64,000 nt of DNA, taken from assembly GCF_020342455.1 (NCBI RefSeq), contig NZ_CP080506.1, positions 930,001 through 994,000 on the forward strand, given 5' to 3'. Position 1 is the first letter of the stretch, and every line of letters begins with the position of its first letter. A program made the position numbers and the translations under genes. Of the stretch, positions 12,881 through 23,084 are shown in pieces. The notes under the pieces are model-generated. The model was not told the origin of the DNA and did not search any database. It saw only the letters and a program-made list of their open reading frames with translations. The DNA comes from Profftia sp020342455 (GTDB taxonomy: Bacteria > Pseudomonadota > Gammaproteobacteria > Enterobacterales > Enterobacteriaceae).

Positions 12881-13341
12881 AATACCTGTTATAATTTGAG
12901 CAATCGTAATAAGGGACTATTAGCAGAAGAAAAAAATTTCTACAACAGATATGTTATAGAACAAATATCAACTAATTTTTTAGATATTACAACAAATACA
13001 ATTCGTAAAGCAGGGTTAGGGAAATTTTATTAAATCCTAAAAAGATAAGTTTTCCTACTTCCTTTGTTCTCCTATATTGTATCTTACATAATATATTAAA
13101 TAATATTTATAACTACGCTATTTACCAAGTAACGTAAAAAACTTACAAAAATTATCACAATAATAATAAACTAAAATTCACATAGGAAGTAGATCTACAA
13201 GACATTACGCAGTAATCATTAAATAGTATAAAGGGATATATAATTGTTAATAAATATTAGTGTAACAAAAATTATAAAATATCCAGTATTGTATAATTTT
13301 TAGTAGAAAATATTTGTAATATATTTAAAACTAATGGTATT
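12880..13341 (+). pseudogene. uvrC: uvrC remnant (3' end)
   Basis: Excinuclease ABC subunit C, which makes the dual incisions in nucleotide excision repair; here only a fossil. The best match is the extreme C-terminus at 13300-13332. Read in frame it gives LVENICNIFKT, against LAEKIFWSLKH in E. coli. Upstream, 13190-13215 reads like the conserved SHxxAI segment, and 12,930-12,960 may match another internal stretch. The fossil ends about 60 bases before the pgsA remnant, close to the spacing in E. coli. Stops and frameshifts are present throughout. The left boundary is a guess. Confidence comes from synteny plus the C-terminal match. Confidence 0.5.
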
Positions 13342-13397
13342 ATATTAATATATAAAATATATAGTTATTTATGGAAATATTATTCCATTTTAAATAT

Positions 13398-13826
13398 ATA
13401 CTACTTAATATACCTACTGTATTTATTTTATTTCACATAACTTAAATCTTATTATTTATAATAACCTTTTATCTTCTATTCATTGAATTTATATTTTGCA
13501 GATAAAAATGACTTATTTTAGTGCTTTTCTTGATCCTATTACAAATAAAAGTATCGTTTTATAAACCTGGTGCTTATTTATATATATTACTATAGTTAGA
13601 ATTAAAATAGATAATAAAATTAATAAATACAGTAATATATCTGTCTCATGGCTAAGGAAAAATTAAAAGTTAGTATAAATGTTATTGTTGATAGCTGTTC
13701 TGTCGTATTCTAATAGTTATATTATAAAAACAAGAGTCATGGCTTTTTTGTATCTTAACAATTTTAATATTCTAATTAATGTTTAAACATTTTAATTTTG
13801 AACGTAATGTTTTACTAAAAATTTAA
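13398..13826 (+). pseudogene. pgsA: pgsA remnant (phosphatidylglycerophosphate synthase)
   Basis: The intact enzyme makes phosphatidylglycerophosphate from CDP-diacylglycerol and glycerol 3-phosphate at the inner membrane. Hand translation gives NIPTVFILFHIT just after the start (E. coli NIPTLLTLFRVI). It then gives TYFSAFLDPITNK at about 13510 (TRFGAFLDPVADK), NKYSNISVSW at about 13640 (GKRSSVAVSW) and RNVLL at the end (RADLL). The start codon has become ATA (13398-13400). Several in-frame stops and at least one deletion reduce it to about 430 bases, against 549 in E. coli. Its position directly before the glyW-cysT-leuZ tRNA block matches E. coli exactly. It cannot encode a working enzyme. 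Confidence 0.85.
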
Positions 13827-13991
13827 TAAAGTCATATCTTAATATAAAGATATTATCTTTTTATATAAAAATCATCTTGACGCATTTTCTAAAAAATGTA
13901 AATATACTACTATATTACACTTACAAATAAAGTATTTAAAGATAAACATTAGGTATAATAAAAATATCAATTAACTTTTGTATTTAGCTCA

Positions 13992-14067
<76 letters not shown>

Positions 14068-14117
14068 TATTAGAAACTCTAATTAAACTTTATATATATT
14101 TTAGATAAAAATATTTT

Positions 14118-14188
14118 GGCGCGTTAACAAAGCGGTTATGTAGCGGATTGCAAATCCGTTTAGTCCGGTTCGACTCCGGAACGCGCCT
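14118..14188 (+). tRNA. cysT: tRNA-Cys (anticodon GCA), no encoded CCA
   Basis: A 71-base cloverleaf matching E. coli cysT: acceptor GGCGCGT/ACGCGCC, anticodon GCA at 14150-14152, discriminator T at 14188. Unlike the other three tRNAs in the window, the genomic sequence after the discriminator is ATA rather than CCA, so maturation depends on the CCA-adding enzyme. It lies 50 bases after tRNA-Gly and 13 bases before tRNA-Leu and is probably co-transcribed with them. Confidence 0.98.
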
Positions 14189-14201
14189 ATAAATATATTT
14201 A

Positions 14202-14288
14202 ACCTGGGTGGTGGAATAGGTAGACACAAGGGACTTAAAATCCCTTAGCTTTATTGCTGTGCGGGTTCAAGTCCCGCCCCGGGTACCA
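14202..14288 (+). tRNA. leuZ: tRNA-Leu (anticodon TAA)
   Basis: An 87-base class II tRNA with a long variable arm. The anticodon TAA is at 14236-14238 in the loop CTTAAAA, the T-arm is GGTTCAAGTCC, and CCA is encoded at 14286-14288. The acceptor stem is ACCTGGG/CCCGGGT, with an A1-U72 pair where E. coli leuZ has G1-U72. This tRNA reads UUA, the commonest leucine codon in such AT-rich genes. Confidence 0.97.
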
Positions 14289-16007
14289 TATAGATAATCA
14301 AAAAACCTAAATTAGGTATATACTATTAAACTTTATAAAAGATACTTTATATGTTATAAATTAAAAGTTATATTTAATACATAAATTTTATACTAATGAC
14401 TTTTATGTATTAAATATATCAGATTAAAAATTTAATATATATTCCTGTTATCATTTAATGGTATAGTGATTAACTAGACCTTATAATAATAAAAATTATA
14501 GAATAAAATTCTAGCAATACAGTATCAAAAATTATTTTTTAATGTATAAATTATTGCTTATATTTTTTAGCTAGGTATAGAATAAGTATTATTTTATTAA
14601 TTATTACTAACATACTACGAGTAATACTGATTGTATTAAATAATATTACTGATTATAAGTCATAAATATTTATTTTAAAATATAAACCTCTATATAGTCT
14701 AAATTAACTATACTAGTTTAGTTAATTTATTAGAAAGAAATCAATTAATTTTATTTGTACAAATAAAATGTACATAAATTTATAGTAAATTACCTATTTA
14801 TTATAAATAACAACTGCTATATTACTACCCTTGAAATATTAATTATTAGTCGTAAATATCTTAGTAAGATTTTACTAAATAACAATATATACTAAACATA
14901 TAATAATATTTATCGTATTTTATTAAAAAAATATATACCATGTCTCTACTAAATATTAATACTTTTATTAGAGCAATTCAGAAGGTATAAAAGTAAAAAC
15001 TATTAATAAAATTAAGGTGACTCTAAAAGAGAAAGAAATATATTCTATAATTTATTATTATTTAATAAATTAATATAGAAGTAATCCATTTAACTATCTA
15101 TTAAATTATACAATTATAGTTATAAAAATATATATATGTTTTATTATATCTCTCTTTTAGAGATGTAGACCATCTAAAAGAAAGCGTCAATCTATTTTGA
15201 ACTCATGATAAATAAGAATAAAAATTCTCTAATGATACTCTTGAGTATATACATAATAGAATTATTAGTATTCTATTTATTTAGATATACAATCTAAGTT
15301 TAGATATAGATCTTATCTATAATTGCTTAGTATGTATTAAAAATACATACTATAATAACTATTTATTTATATAAGTGTTCTACAAATCAAATAATTATTT
15401 GAGTATCTATATTTTATTATAATTGAAATTATAGTAATTATTAATTCTACTCATTTTTTACATATAACATATAAAATATTAAATGGGGGTAATATGGATA
15501 TTCTTCTTATTTTATTTTTTATAACTAAGAATTTTAATAAAAATTAAATAATTTATATTTAATTTAGTATATTTATTTAAAATAATTATCTATTAAGATC
15601 TTATCTTAATAAGACTATTAATAATATTTTTATCTAATCTTATATTAAAGATTGATCATTATAGCGACTAATATTACTTAAGATATATATTAAGTAATAT
15701 TAGTAAGGATTGTAGTAAGAAAATATTTTATACATCCAAATAAAGATAAAATATTAGCTATATATAAAATTTAATTATTACAATGAATGATAATAAAAAT
15801 AAAATAATATATAAAAATTAAAATTTTATATAGAAATTAATCTCTCAAGTACTATATTTAATAAAATACCTCTATAACTTGTTATATATTTAAACTGAAT
15901 TGATTTAAAAGTTTTTTATGTAATAAAAATCAATAATTAATATATAAACATCTATCATAAATTCTTGCATTTTTTTACTATTAATATTATTAATTACTTA
16001 TCTATCT
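14289..16007. other. Non-coding gap between tRNA-Leu and mfd
   Basis: No gene is visible. A tRNA-like phrase at about 14455-14475 (TCATTTAATGGTATAGTGA) lacks any T-arm and is not called. Two near-palindromic copies of CTCTAAAAGAGA lie at 15021-15032 and, inverted, at 15151-15162. A perfect 14-bp hairpin lies at 15668-15703. Confidence 0.5.
15668..15703. repeat. Perfect 14-bp inverted repeat
   Basis: CTAATATTACTTAA at 15668-15681 is the exact reverse complement of 15690-15703, with an 8-base loop. It lies about 300 bases beyond the 3' end of mfd on the minus strand. There is no T-run next to it. It may be a transcript-end structure or a chance palindrome in AT-rich DNA. Confidence 0.7.
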
Positions 16008-19000
16008 TTATGTTTTTAAAAAAACTAACAAATCGGCAATAAATTTTATACGTACCTTATACTCACTCAGATCAATAACAAAAGCTAACTGGTTGTTATT
16101 TTTTATACTAAATATATGGGATTTGTTTTGCAATAACTTAACTAATATAATTGGTTCAATATTATTTTTATCACTAAATTTTAAAAAACCACCTTTCTGG
16201 TCGCTATTAATACGATTAATACCTATAACCATACAGTCTAAACGCAATTGAGCTATTTGTATTAAATTACAAGCAGAATGCGGTAAAATACCAAATCGAT
16301 CAATCAGTTCAACCTTTAAATTTTCTAAATCATCATTGCTTTGAGCACTAGCTATACGCTTATAGAATGACAAACGGGTATTTACATTAGGAATATAATC
16401 ATCCGGTAATAAAGTAGGTATACGAAGCTCTATATCTACTTGATTCCTAGTAATATCCTCCAATGCAGGCTCTCGTCCTACTTTTAGTGCATCAACTGCT
16501 CTTTCTAATAATTCCATATATAAAGACAATCCTACACTAGTTATCTGACCACTTTGACTACTACCTAATATTTCACCTGCGCCTCTAATTTCTAAATCAT
16601 GTGTAGCTAAAGTTAATCCTGCTCCTAAATCTTCTAAAGAACTTATAGCTTCTAAACGTTTTTGTGCATCTTTAGAAATAACTTTTAAAGGTGGTATTAA
16701 TAAATAGGCATATGCCTGATGAAATGAACGACCAACTCTACCACGTAACTGATGTAACTGTGCTACACCAAAAAGATCTGCACGCTCAATAACCACAGTA
16801 TTAGCACTTGGAATATCAATTCCAGTTTCAATAATAGTTGTACATACTAAAACGTTAAAACGCTGATGATAAAAATCATTCATAACAAGCTCTAATGCAC
16901 GTTCTTGCATTTGTCCATGGCCAATTTTTATACGTGCTTCAGGTACAAGTGTAGATAAATGTTGGGCAACTTTTTCTATATTCTTAATATTATTACATAA
17001 ATAATAGACTTGACCACCACGCATAATTTCGCGGAGGATGGCTTCGCGTATAACAATATGATTGTAATCTCTAACAAAAGTTTTTACTGGAAGGCGACGT
17101 TCTGGTGGAGTAGCAATAATGGACAAATCACGTATACCCCCCATTGCCATATTTAGTGTTCGTGGTATAGGAGTAGCAGTTAACGTTAAAAGATCAACAA
17201 CAGAACGAATAGCTTTAATTTTTTCTTTTTGACGTACTCCAAAGCGATGTTCTTCATCAATTATAAGAAGAGCTAAATCCCTCCAATGTATATCATTTTG
17301 AAGTATCTTATGTGTACCGATCAGAATATCTATTTTACCATTAGCAGTATCTTGTAATATATAATTCTGTTCTTTAGCACTGCGAAAACGTGAAATCATC
17401 TCAATACGTACAGGCCAGTTAGCAAAACGGTTCCGGAAATTATCGTAATGTTGCTGAGCTAGTAAAGTAGTAGGAACTAATACTGCTACTTGCTTATTGT
17501 TATTTACAGCTAGAAATGCGGCTCTCATAGCAACCTCAGTTTTACCAAAACCTACATCACCACATACTAAACGATCCATTGGTAATGGTTTACACATATC
17601 GTTAAGGACATCATTAATAGCTATATTTTGGTCTATTGTAGTTTTAAAAGGAAAGCTCTGACAAAACAGTTTATAAGATTCATCATTTTGTTTAAAAGCA
17701 AAACCGATCTTTGCTAAGCGCATAGAATGAATATCTAATAGCTGAGCAGCTACATCACTAGCTTTTTCAGCTGCTTTTTGCCTCAATCTAGCCCACGCAT
17801 CACTTCCTAGTTTGTGTAAAGGAATACTCTCATTAGCACCGCCTAAATAACGATTAAGTAAATTCAGGGAGGACACTGGTACATAAAGTCTTGCATCATC
17901 TGCATAGTTTAAAATAAAATACTCGTTTTTTATTCCACCGATTTCTAAAATAATAACTCCTCCGTAACGACCTATCCCGTGTTCTAAATGTACTACAGGG
18001 TCGCCAATGCTGAGTTCAGCAAAATGCTGGATTAAATGATTAATCTTAGCTTGATTATAATTATTTTGTTGGATACGACTTATTTTTGTACCAAGTAAAT
18101 CATTTTCACAAATTAATATCAATTTAAGTGTTGTATTAATAAATCCATGTTCACAAGAACCCTGCATTATATGTATTTTACCTATTTCGGCATCTTCAAT
18201 ACGAATTATAAGTTCAGGGGATATATTAATACAAGATAATAAATCTAACATAATTTCACGACGTCCTTCGCTTTCCACTAAAAAAATAATGGTATCTTGA
18301 GTTATTTTAAGAAATCGTGATAAGTTATCTAACGGTATTTTATTTTGCGCCTGAATCTTTAACTCAGGTAGGTCATAATAGTTGAGATTAGTATTAGCAT
18401 ATTTTTTATTTAGTATATTAGTATGTAGTTGAATACGAGGCCATTTTTTTAGTCCAATAAATAATTCGTCAACGCGTAACCATAATTTATCTGGAGTTAA
18501 TAACGGGCGCATTGGATTAGTACGTCTATTCTCATAACGCTGATTTACATCTGACCAAAAATTATCAGCTGCATTCTTAAGATCACTAGTATTTATTAGT
18601 AAAGTATTTAATGGGAAATAACTTAATAGTGGTGGAAGTTCTTGATGAAAAAATAAAGGTTGCCAATACTCAATACCTGATGGCCATATACCTTTACTAA
18701 CCTGCTGATATATATGTTCTGGATCACGGCATACTTCAAGATGTTCTCGCCATTGAATACGGAATAACTTAATTGCATTTTTATCAGTTGGAAATTCATG
18801 GGATGGTAGTAAATGAATATATTCAATTTCATTAAGTATACGCTGTGAATTAATATCAAATATATGGATGCTATCAATTTTATCATCAAAAAAATTGATA
18901 CGATAAGGTGTATCATTGCCCATTAAATATATTTCCAGTAATTCTCCGCGTAATGAAAACTCGCCGTGCTCAAGAACCTGGTCTACAATACGATAACCAG

Positions 19001-19460
19001 CTTGTTCAAGATAGCTTAATAATGTCTTACGACATAATCTTTCACCTTTTTGTATCATTAATGTATATCCATGCAAAAATTCACGAGGACATACTCTTTG
19101 CATTAAACTGCTTACTGGTAAGATCAATACACCATGCTGTATGGTAGGAAGTTTATAAAGTACAGAGATACGTGCAGAAATAATATTCTTATTTGGTGAA
19201 AAATTATCATATGGAAGGGTTTCCCAATCATATAAAGTTATTACCATTTGCAATGTAAAATGTTGGATTTCGTGTCGCATACGTAATGCTGACTGTATAT
19301 TAGAAGTGATAATAATTACTAGACCAGAATGTTTTTCTGCAATATGCGCACATTCTAAAGCATAAGCAGATTCTGTCATCTGACCTAAAAAACGTACATC
19401 ACCAAATCTTTTTGGTACAATATAACGCTGAGGTAAACTGAATTTATATTGTTTAGGCAT
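16008..19460 (-). CDS. mfd: Transcription-repair coupling factor Mfd
   Basis: SF2 translocase that displaces RNA polymerase stalled at lesions and recruits UvrA. The product is 1150 residues, against 1148 in E. coli. I chose the second ATG (19458-19460), giving MPKQYKFSLP, which matches E. coli MPEQYRYTLP; an ATG two codons earlier (19464-19466) is possible. Visible parts, counted from the earlier ATG: a UvrB-like N-terminal region, the RNA polymerase-interacting domain (GDPVVHLEHGIGRYGG), Walker A GDVGFGKT with the lysine at about residue 642, and the DEEH box at 737. A conserved TRG-like region (HQLRGRVGRSFHQAYAYL) and a C-terminal D7 domain follow. All key motifs look intact. It stands alone, and uvrC in this window is a remnant, so a role outside classical excision repair is plausible. 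Confidence 0.98.
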   Translation of the reverse strand: MPKQYKFSLPQRYIVPKRFGDVRFLGQMTESAYALECAHIAEKHSGLVIIITSNIQSALRMRHEIQHFTLQMVITLYDWETLPYDNFSPNKNIISARISVLYKLPTIQHGVLILPVSSLMQRVCPREFLHGYTLMIQKGERLCRKTLLSYLEQAGYRIVDQVLEHGEFSLRGELLEIYLMGNDTPYRINFFDDKIDSIHIFDINSQRILNEIEYIHLLPSHEFPTDKNAIKLFRIQWREHLEVCRDPEHIYQQVSKGIWPSGIEYWQPLFFHQELPPLLSYFPLNTLLINTSDLKNAADNFWSDVNQRYENRRTNPMRPLLTPDKLWLRVDELFIGLKKWPRIQLHTNILNKKYANTNLNYYDLPELKIQAQNKIPLDNLSRFLKITQDTIIFLVESEGRREIMLDLLSCINISPELIIRIEDAEIGKIHIMQGSCEHGFINTTLKLILICENDLLGTKISRIQQNNYNQAKINHLIQHFAELSIGDPVVHLEHGIGRYGGVIILEIGGIKNEYFILNYADDARLYVPVSSLNLLNRYLGGANESIPLHKLGSDAWARLRQKAAEKASDVAAQLLDIHSMRLAKIGFAFKQNDESYKLFCQSFPFKTTIDQNIAINDVLNDMCKPLPMDRLVCGDVGFGKTEVAMRAAFLAVNNNKQVAVLVPTTLLAQQHYDNFRNRFANWPVRIEMISRFRSAKEQNYILQDTANGKIDILIGTHKILQNDIHWRDLALLIIDEEHRFGVRQKEKIKAIRSVVDLLTLTATPIPRTLNMAMGGIRDLSIIATPPERRLPVKTFVRDYNHIVIREAILREIMRGGQVYYLCNNIKNIEKVAQHLSTLVPEARIKIGHGQMQERALELVMNDFYHQRFNVLVCTTIIETGIDIPSANTVVIERADLFGVAQLHQLRGRVGRSFHQAYAYLLIPPLKVISKDAQKRLEAISSLEDLGAGLTLATHDLEIRGAGEILGSSQSGQITSVGLSLYMELLERAVDALKVGREPALEDITRNQVDIELRIPTLLPDDYIPNVNTRLSFYKRIASAQSNDDLENLKVELIDRFGILPHSACNLIQIAQLRLDCMVIGINRINSDQKGGFLKFSDKNNIEPIILVKLLQNKSHIFSIKNNNQLAFVIDLSEYKVRIKFIADLLVFLKT

Positions 19461-19466
19461 AAACAT

Positions 19467-21070
19467 TAGTTAGTATCTTTCGTACTTTAGTAGATATCCT
19501 TATTCTCAGGGATATAAAGCACGTAATACTTAGTATCCTTATTATTTTTTAATAATAGCAAAAATATTATTATAGTAAGAAAATTCTTATAATGATTAAT
19601 GATTAATGATACATTATATTTATAATTACTAAATTTTATATATTTAAAAACAAATAATAAATTAATTATTGATACTATGATAAAATCATCTAAATATGGT
19701 AGTTATATTCTCATGATATATTAACTATCCTTGTTTATTTAATTGATTATAGAAAGAAAAATAATGCATGCATGATTACTAGATTTTAATCTATATAAAA
19801 ACTTTTTTCTTTATTATTGATTATAATTAAATATATGAATATTTAAATAGTACACTTAAGATATAAGTATGTAACTGTATCAAAAAACTTACTATATATA
19901 TTATGTTAGATTAATTTATTAATTATCTATAATTAATCATATCTTAAAATCTAGATGAAATAACTTTTATAAAAAACAGCATAAATTGATATTTTATGAC
20001 TATTAATTGGTGTAATCATATTATAATAGATATCATTATGGGGAATGATTATATACGAGATATGATCTCTATATTAGTATCATTTATACTGAGAAAATTT
20101 TTTAATATATTTCATTCAACATATTATATAACTAAAGCAAGTCTGTTATAATGCTTATTAAGCATGTATATCCTTTCTCTAAAATAAGAAGCATTTTAAT
20201 ATAAAAATAATGTGTTATAAGACTATAAAATTATATACTTTTAGTAAAGTACTAATCTTGTTTTTATTATATTAGTATGATTATTAATGTATTAGGTATG
20301 CTAATAAACAAAAATATATAATGAAAAGCAACCTTAAGTGATTAATAATAATTAGCAAATTAATTTTACTAATATAATCCTTATATAAAATACTATTTTT
20401 AGTATTTTACTATTTTTAATAAATATTATTTTTTATTAAGACTAAATATTTTGATTAGTATAATATACCATTACTATATTTTATAGGTAATTATATAAGA
20501 AAGTTTAATTTCTTTTAAATAAGTCTTTGTGGTTTAATCTAATACATGATATAAAGTATGATTTCTTTAAGAGAGAGTATATTTAATGGGTATAATGTAC
20601 ACACTGAATAAGCCAAGAAAAATAAAATAATTACTCTTATCTAGAATATAGATTAATAAAAATTAATAGCATTCTATATAAAAATTTAAATACACTATAG
20701 ATATTATGATAGTACTAATGATATTTAGTATGAGTAGAAAATACATACAAATTATAATTGTAGGTGATTTTCTATTCTAAATCACTTACACTACCATCAT
20801 GACATATAAATATTATTATTGCATTGAATTCACTAAAAGTTTCTGTTATATTAAACAATAAATTACTAAATTTTAGTAGAAATAAAACCATAATACTTTA
20901 TTCTAAAAATATTAATAATTAATATTAAACTTTTTGACATTCACTGCAAACTTATTAAGTGTATTATTTTAAGAAATTTTATTTCTTATTACATTATATA
21001 AAGGTATTATTTTTTACTTTAAAGTATATAATAAATTAAGTTAGTATAAATATATATTATTTATAAACGT
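19467..21070. other. Non-coding gap between mfd and tRNA-Asn
   Basis: AT-rich sequence with no gene that I can support on either strand. I did not recognise any pseudogene here. Confidence 0.5.
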
Positions 21071-21146
21071 TCCTCTGTAGTTCAGTTGGTAGAACGGCGG
21101 ACTGTTAATCCGTATGTCACTGGTTCGAATCCAGTCGGAGGAGCCA
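21071..21146 (+). tRNA. asnT: tRNA-Asn (anticodon GTT)
   Basis: A 76-base cloverleaf nearly identical to the E. coli tRNA-Asn genes. The acceptor is TCCTCTG/CGGAGGA (one G-U pair replaces A-U), the anticodon GTT is at 21104-21106, the T-arm is GGTTCGAATCC, and CCA is encoded at 21144-21146. The gene symbol is one of several equivalent E. coli copies. It is isolated, with no gene within 500 bases. Confidence 0.97.
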
Positions 21147-21690
21147 TTTTAAAAACCCAATATAAAATATTAATAATACATCATATTTGTAATAGAATTA
21201 ACATATAATATTAAATTAATAATAATTTATATTAACTCACATATAAAAAATAATTAAATATCTTTTCTAAAAATTTTTATTTAAAATAAATAGTAAAATA
21301 TATCTGGAATATTTAGAAAAATAATTTTATAAACTATAACACTACTAATACTCCTTATATTAAATATAGAGTAAAAATCGTTGTATACTTTTAAAATATT
21401 TATAAGAAGTTATTATATATAATATGTCCTAAATTTTAGATAAGATAATATCTTTAAGTTATTTTATTATCTTTTACAATCTTTTTAAGATATTGTACAT
21501 ACTTATTTTTTAATCTTAACTAAAGATTAAAAATGATCAAAGATACTATAATTTATTCTAATTGAAAAGAGATAAATAATATTCTTTATGCTGAATAAAA
21601 ACTTATAATATCTATCTAATAGATAGAGTCTGTTTTATTAAAATAATTTTAAAACATAAAATTATTTTAAGTGATAAACTTTTAAAAAAT
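21147..21690. other. Non-coding gap between tRNA-Asn and tmaR
   Basis: AT-rich and without a gene on either strand; nothing recognisable. Confidence 0.5.
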
Positions 21691-22014
21691 TTACTTAACG
21701 TCTCTTTTGCCTAATAAAAGTAGCTTCTTAGAAAGATCACGACGTTCTTTATATAGATCAGCATTCTTAATGATATAGTCATCAACGCGATCTTCATAGT
21801 TTACTCGCATATCAGAGATTATTGCTTTAATCTCTTCAAAATGCATATCTGGCTTAATATATTCGCTTATATTATCTAGAAGAAGTACTCTTTTTTTGTT
21901 ATCACGAATTTTATTCTCATTATCTAATATTTCACGTTGCAATTTATTTTTACGGCGAAATAAACGCACAAATTCAAGAACATTTTGAAATGTCATCTTA
22001 TTAATATTTTCCAT
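21691..22014 (-). CDS. tmaR: Polar-localising protein TmaR (YeeX, DUF496/UPF0265)
   Basis: Small coiled-coil protein of 107 residues, very close to E. coli YeeX (109 residues). Shared phrases include VRLFRRKNKLQREI, KRVLLLDN, YIKPxM and YEDRVDDYIIKNA. From the literature as I recall it, E. coli TmaR clusters at the cell pole and sequesters phosphotransferase Enzyme I, depending on Tyr72. The equivalent here is Tyr73 in VNYEDRVDDY. The sequence is charged and helical, with no signal peptide or membrane segment. The start is supported by AAAGG at 22022-22026, 7 bases before ATG. It has no gene neighbours within 500 bases. Whether this organism has a phosphotransferase system cannot be told from the window. 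Confidence 0.9.
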   Translation of the reverse strand: MENINKMTFQNVLEFVRLFRRKNKLQREILDNENKIRDNKKRVLLLDNISEYIKPDMHFEEIKAIISDMRVNYEDRVDDYIIKNADLYKERRDLSKKLLLLGKRDVK

Positions 22015-22472
22015 TTTAATACCTTTGTGTAAATAAAACTGTTATATAAAAATATAGTTACTTCACTTTTAATATATCAAATATATTTAAAAAATAATAT
22101 TTTATTTAAAGTTCTATTTATAAAAATTATTTAATTATATTATTAAATATTTTATATTTTTTTTAAAAAAAAAGAATATAAAGGAGATAAACTTTTATAC
22201 CTTACCTGAAAATATTCTTTAAAATATATGCAAAATAATTATAACAAATAAATTAATTTTATATACTTTATTTATTATGAAATTATAAGAATTATTAATT
22301 CACTTTATGATAATATCATTTGTATATCAAATATTCTAAATGAAACTAATGTTTCATATAAAATTTTAATTATACCTATTACTACTTATTATAAATATAA
22401 TATAATTTATTACTCAAACTTATCTATAAAAAGTGTTTATAGTTTAAAAGACAGTATATAATGAGTGGCATT
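22015..22472. other. Divergent intergenic region between tmaR and coaE
   Basis: It must contain the promoters of both divergent genes, but the AT richness prevents assigning them. A T8A9 run at 22157-22173 lies inside a palindromic AT block. AAGGAG at 22181-22186 looks like a ribosome binding site but no start codon follows at a useful distance; it may be left over from a lost gene. Confidence 0.4.
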
Positions 22473-23084
22473 ATGACTTATATAGTAGCATTAACGGGAG
22501 GAATTTGCAGTGGTAAGAGTACTATTGCAAAAGAATTTATTCCTTTAGGAGTACCTTTAATAGATGCGGATATTATTGCTAGAGAAATTGTAGCTATAAA
22601 TACCCCGGCTCTAAAAAAAATTAAAGAACACTTTGGCCCTAAAATTTTAAATAACAATGGAGTGTTAAATCGGACTGAACTAAGAAGAATTATCTTTGGT
22701 AATCATCATGAAAAGTTATGGCTAAATAACCTTCTACATCCTTTAATCTATAAGGAAACTCAATATAGATTGGCGACGGTTGTTGCTCCCTATGTTCTTT
22801 GGATATCTCCCTTATTAATTGAAAATAGATTATTTAAGCAAGCACAACGTATATTGGTTGTTGATGTTAATCCTGAAGTACAATTACAGCGTATAATAAT
22901 GCGAGACGGTATTTCTAGAGCTGAAGCAGAAAGTATACTAGCAGCACAGGCTACACGCGTGCAGCGACTATCTTATGCTGATGATATAATTGAAAATAAT
23001 GGTCAGACTGAAATTATCTCATCGCATGTTATCTCATTGCATACTTGTTATTTGAATATATCAGCTAATCTTATTAGTAAATAA
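22473..23084 (+). CDS. coaE: Dephospho-CoA kinase
   Basis: Last step of coenzyme A synthesis: ATP-dependent phosphorylation of dephospho-CoA, in the cytosol. From the ATG at 22473 the product is 203 residues (E. coli 206) and begins MTYIVALTGG, matching MRYIVALTGG. An upstream in-frame ATG at 22461 would add four residues. The P-loop reads GGICSGKST instead of the family GGIGSGKST, a Gly to Cys change explained by one base (GGC to TGC). The GKS core is intact. Other conserved stretches are IDADIIAR, LLHPLI, LAAQATR and DDIIENNG. It lies opposite to secA, as in E. coli, but zapD, yacG and mutT between them are gone. Confidence 0.95.
   Translation: MTYIVALTGGICSGKSTIAKEFIPLGVPLIDADIIAREIVAINTPALKKIKEHFGPKILNNNGVLNRTELRRIIFGNHHEKLWLNNLLHPLIYKETQYRLATVVAPYVLWISPLLIENRLFKQAQRILVVDVNPEVQLQRIIMRDGISRAEAESILAAQATRVQRLSYADDIIENNGQTEIISSHVISLHTCYLNISANLISK

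Noticed and set aside
14450..14530. tRNA-like phrase TCATTTAATGGTATAGTGA
   Set aside because: No T-arm GTTC and no closing acceptor stem; at best a tRNA remnant.
15021..15162. Inverted pair of CTCTAAAAGAGA as transposon ends
   Set aside because: Each copy is almost palindromic itself, there is no target duplication and no transposase frame.
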